Positions 5,496 to 6,548 of a stretch of 6,548 nucleotides of DNA are shown here, piece after piece (position 1 is the first letter of the stretch; every line of letters starts with the position of its first letter). The position numbers and the translations under genes are program-made. The notes below the pieces were generated by a model that saw only the letters and a program-made list of their open reading frames with translations, was not told the DNA's origin and did no database searches. Origin of the DNA: Clostridia bacterium (GTDB lineage: Bacteria; Bacillota; Clostridia; Christensenellales; Borkfalkiaceae); the NCBI GenBank assembly GCA_017421905.1, contig JAFOHH010000216.1, forward strand, positions 1 through 6,548, given 5' to 3'.

Positions 5496-5524
5496 TAGAA
5501 AATACACATTTTTTAGGATATAAT
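5496..5524 (+). promoter_or_regulatory. Probable promoter of the GH4 gene with a weak -35
   Basis: A consensus TATAAT (5519-5524) has TAGAAA (5496-5501) 17 bp upstream, four of six bases matching TTGACA. A weak -35 is what an activator-dependent promoter would show. It lies back-to-back with the leftward AraC promoter. AATAGA occurs twice, at 5478-5483 and 5494-5499, a possible but unproven regulator half-site. Confidence 0.55.
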
Positions 5525-5551
5525 AAGTTTATAAATAAGGAGGGAACTTCA

Positions 5552-6548
5552 ATGAAAATTACTTTTATGGGGGCAGGCAGTACGGTTTTTGCCAAAAACG
5601 TACTTGGCGACGTTATTCTTACCCCTGCGTTAAACGAAAATTTACAAATTGCGCTTTACGATATCGATGGCGAGCGTCTTGCCGAATCTAAAATCGTAAT
5701 CGACGCCCTCAATGCCAAATATAATGGCGGCAAAGCCGAAGTAAAAGGATACCTTGGCGTGGAAAACCGCAAGGAGGCTCTCCGCGGCGCAAACTTTGTG
5801 GTAAACGCCATTCAAGTAGGATTGTACGACCCTTGCACGATTATCGACTTTGAAATCCCCAAAAAATACGGACTTCGCCAAACCATTGCCGATACGCTTG
5901 GCATCGGCGGTATTTTCCGCGGACTTCGCACCATCCACGTTATGAAGGATTTTGCGCGCGATATCGAAGAGGTTTGCCCCAACGCGTGGCTCCTCAATTA
6001 CACCAACCCCATGGCAATTTTGGCGGGCTATATGCAACGCTACACGGGGGTAAAAACGGTGGGGCTTTGCCACAGCGTGCAGGTTTGCACGGGCGGTCTT
6101 CTCGGCGGCCTTGGCATGAACGACGTACAAGTGGGCAGCGAATTGATTGCCGGCATTAACCACATGGGTTGGCTACTAGAAATTAAGGACAAAAACGGAA
6201 ACGACCTCTATCCCGAAATTCGCCGCCGCGCCAAGGAGAAAAACGCTGCGGAAAAGCATTGGGATATGGTGCGCTACGACTATATCGACAAGCTAGGCTA
6301 CTACTGCACGGAAAGCTCCGAGCACAACGCCGAATACAACCCCTTCTATATTAAATCGAAGTACCCCGAGCTGATCGACCGCTTTAACATTCCTTTGGAC
6401 GAATACCCCCGCCGCTGCGTAGGTCAAATTGCGGGCTGGGAAAAGCAAAAGGAGTCGCTACTCAACGGCGGCGATATCGAGCATAACCGCTCCATCGAAT
6501 ACGCTTCGCACATTATGGAATCCATCGTTACCAACACGCCCTACCGCA
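5552..6548 (+). CDS. Glycoside hydrolase family 4, alpha-galactosidase type (5' part)
   Basis: I read 332 codons without a stop from ATG 5552 to the window edge; MelA-like proteins are about 430-450 aa, so roughly a quarter is missing. GH4 enzymes cleave glycosides by an NAD+ and Mn2+ dependent redox mechanism in the cytoplasm. Visible are the Rossmann loop MGAGS (6-10), the acidic YDID (36-39), DTLGIGGIFRGLRT (114-127), NYTNPM (149-154), the metal-binding CHSV (173-176) and INHMGW (202-207) with the second metal ligand H204. CHSV is the variant described for MelA alpha-galactosidases, as opposed to CNVP of 6-phospho-alpha-glucosidases or CHEV of alpha-glucosidases; a LplD-like alpha-galacturonidase remains possible. 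AAGGAGGG (5537-5544) lies 7 bases before the ATG. It diverges from the AraC gene, its likely activator. Confidence 0.92.
   Translation, partial: MKITFMGAGSTVFAKNVLGDVILTPALNENLQIALYDIDGERLAESKIVIDALNAKYNGGKAEVKGYLGVENRKEALRGANFVVNAIQVGLYDPCTIIDFEIPKKYGLRQTIADTLGIGGIFRGLRTIHVMKDFARDIEEVCPNAWLLNYTNPMAILAGYMQRYTGVKTVGLCHSVQVCTGGLLGGLGMNDVQVGSELIAGINHMGWLLEIKDKNGNDLYPEIRRRAKEKNAAEKHWDMVRYDYIDKLGYYCTESSEHNAEYNPFYIKSKYPELIDRFNIPLDEYPRRCVGQIAGWEKQKESLLNGGDIEHNRSIEYASHIMESIVTNTPYR

Noticed and set aside
5642..6163. Minus-strand frame of 173 codons
   Set aside because: It is a shadow of the GH4 gene, whose own frame carries all the expected motifs; no family resemblance was seen.

Overview
The window looks like chromosomal DNA of a Gram-positive, low-to-mid-GC Firmicute, most likely an uncultured gut-type member of the Clostridia. 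The reasons are strong AAGGAGG-type ribosome binding sites, SigA-like promoters, a YnzC/DUF896 gene (a Firmicute family), a Clostridia-style TrmB N-terminus and an AraC/GH4 carbohydrate locus. This placement is an inference from content; no taxonomic marker is present.

Layout. (1) Positions 1-2088 hold a polar amino acid ABC importer read rightward: the 3' end of a solute-binding protein gene, an intercistronic hairpin and a structured gap, then a permease and an ATPase that overlap by 14 bp. The binding protein stops about 50-60 residues earlier than its family normally does, and the ATPase carries an extra helical segment of about 55 residues between Walker A and the Q-loop. (2) A strong terminator at 2096-2132 overlaps a good extended -10 promoter at 2112-2140. 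That promoter drives a two-gene operon: a YnzC-like protein of 77 aa and a 653-aa protein that joins a TrmB-type tRNA (guanine-N7) methyltransferase domain to a GH37 (trehalase-family) glycoside hydrolase domain in one reading frame. (3) A 275-bp convergent intergenic region (4401-4675) holds a terminator, a duplicated 32-bp element and a three-unit tandem array of about 42 bp with T-tracts of 8, 7 and 6. (4) A leftward AraC-family regulator (4676-5443) and a rightward GH4 alpha-galactosidase-type gene (from 5552, running off the window) diverge from a 108-bp region with back-to-back promoters.

How the parts work together. The first block imports an amino acid. The AraC/GH4 pair looks like a self-contained alpha-galactoside utilisation switch, and the GH37 half of the fusion would also act on an alpha-linked disaccharide in the cytoplasm, since no signal peptide is visible. 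The most unusual item is the TrmB-GH37 fusion: the hydrolase half keeps the expected acid and base residues, whereas the methyltransferase half keeps the SAM-binding motif but has Cys-Pro-Tyr where the family has Asp-Pro-Trp. Whether the fusion is a two-activity enzyme, a moonlighting regulator or a hydrolase with a degenerate RNA-binding module cannot be decided from this sequence alone.
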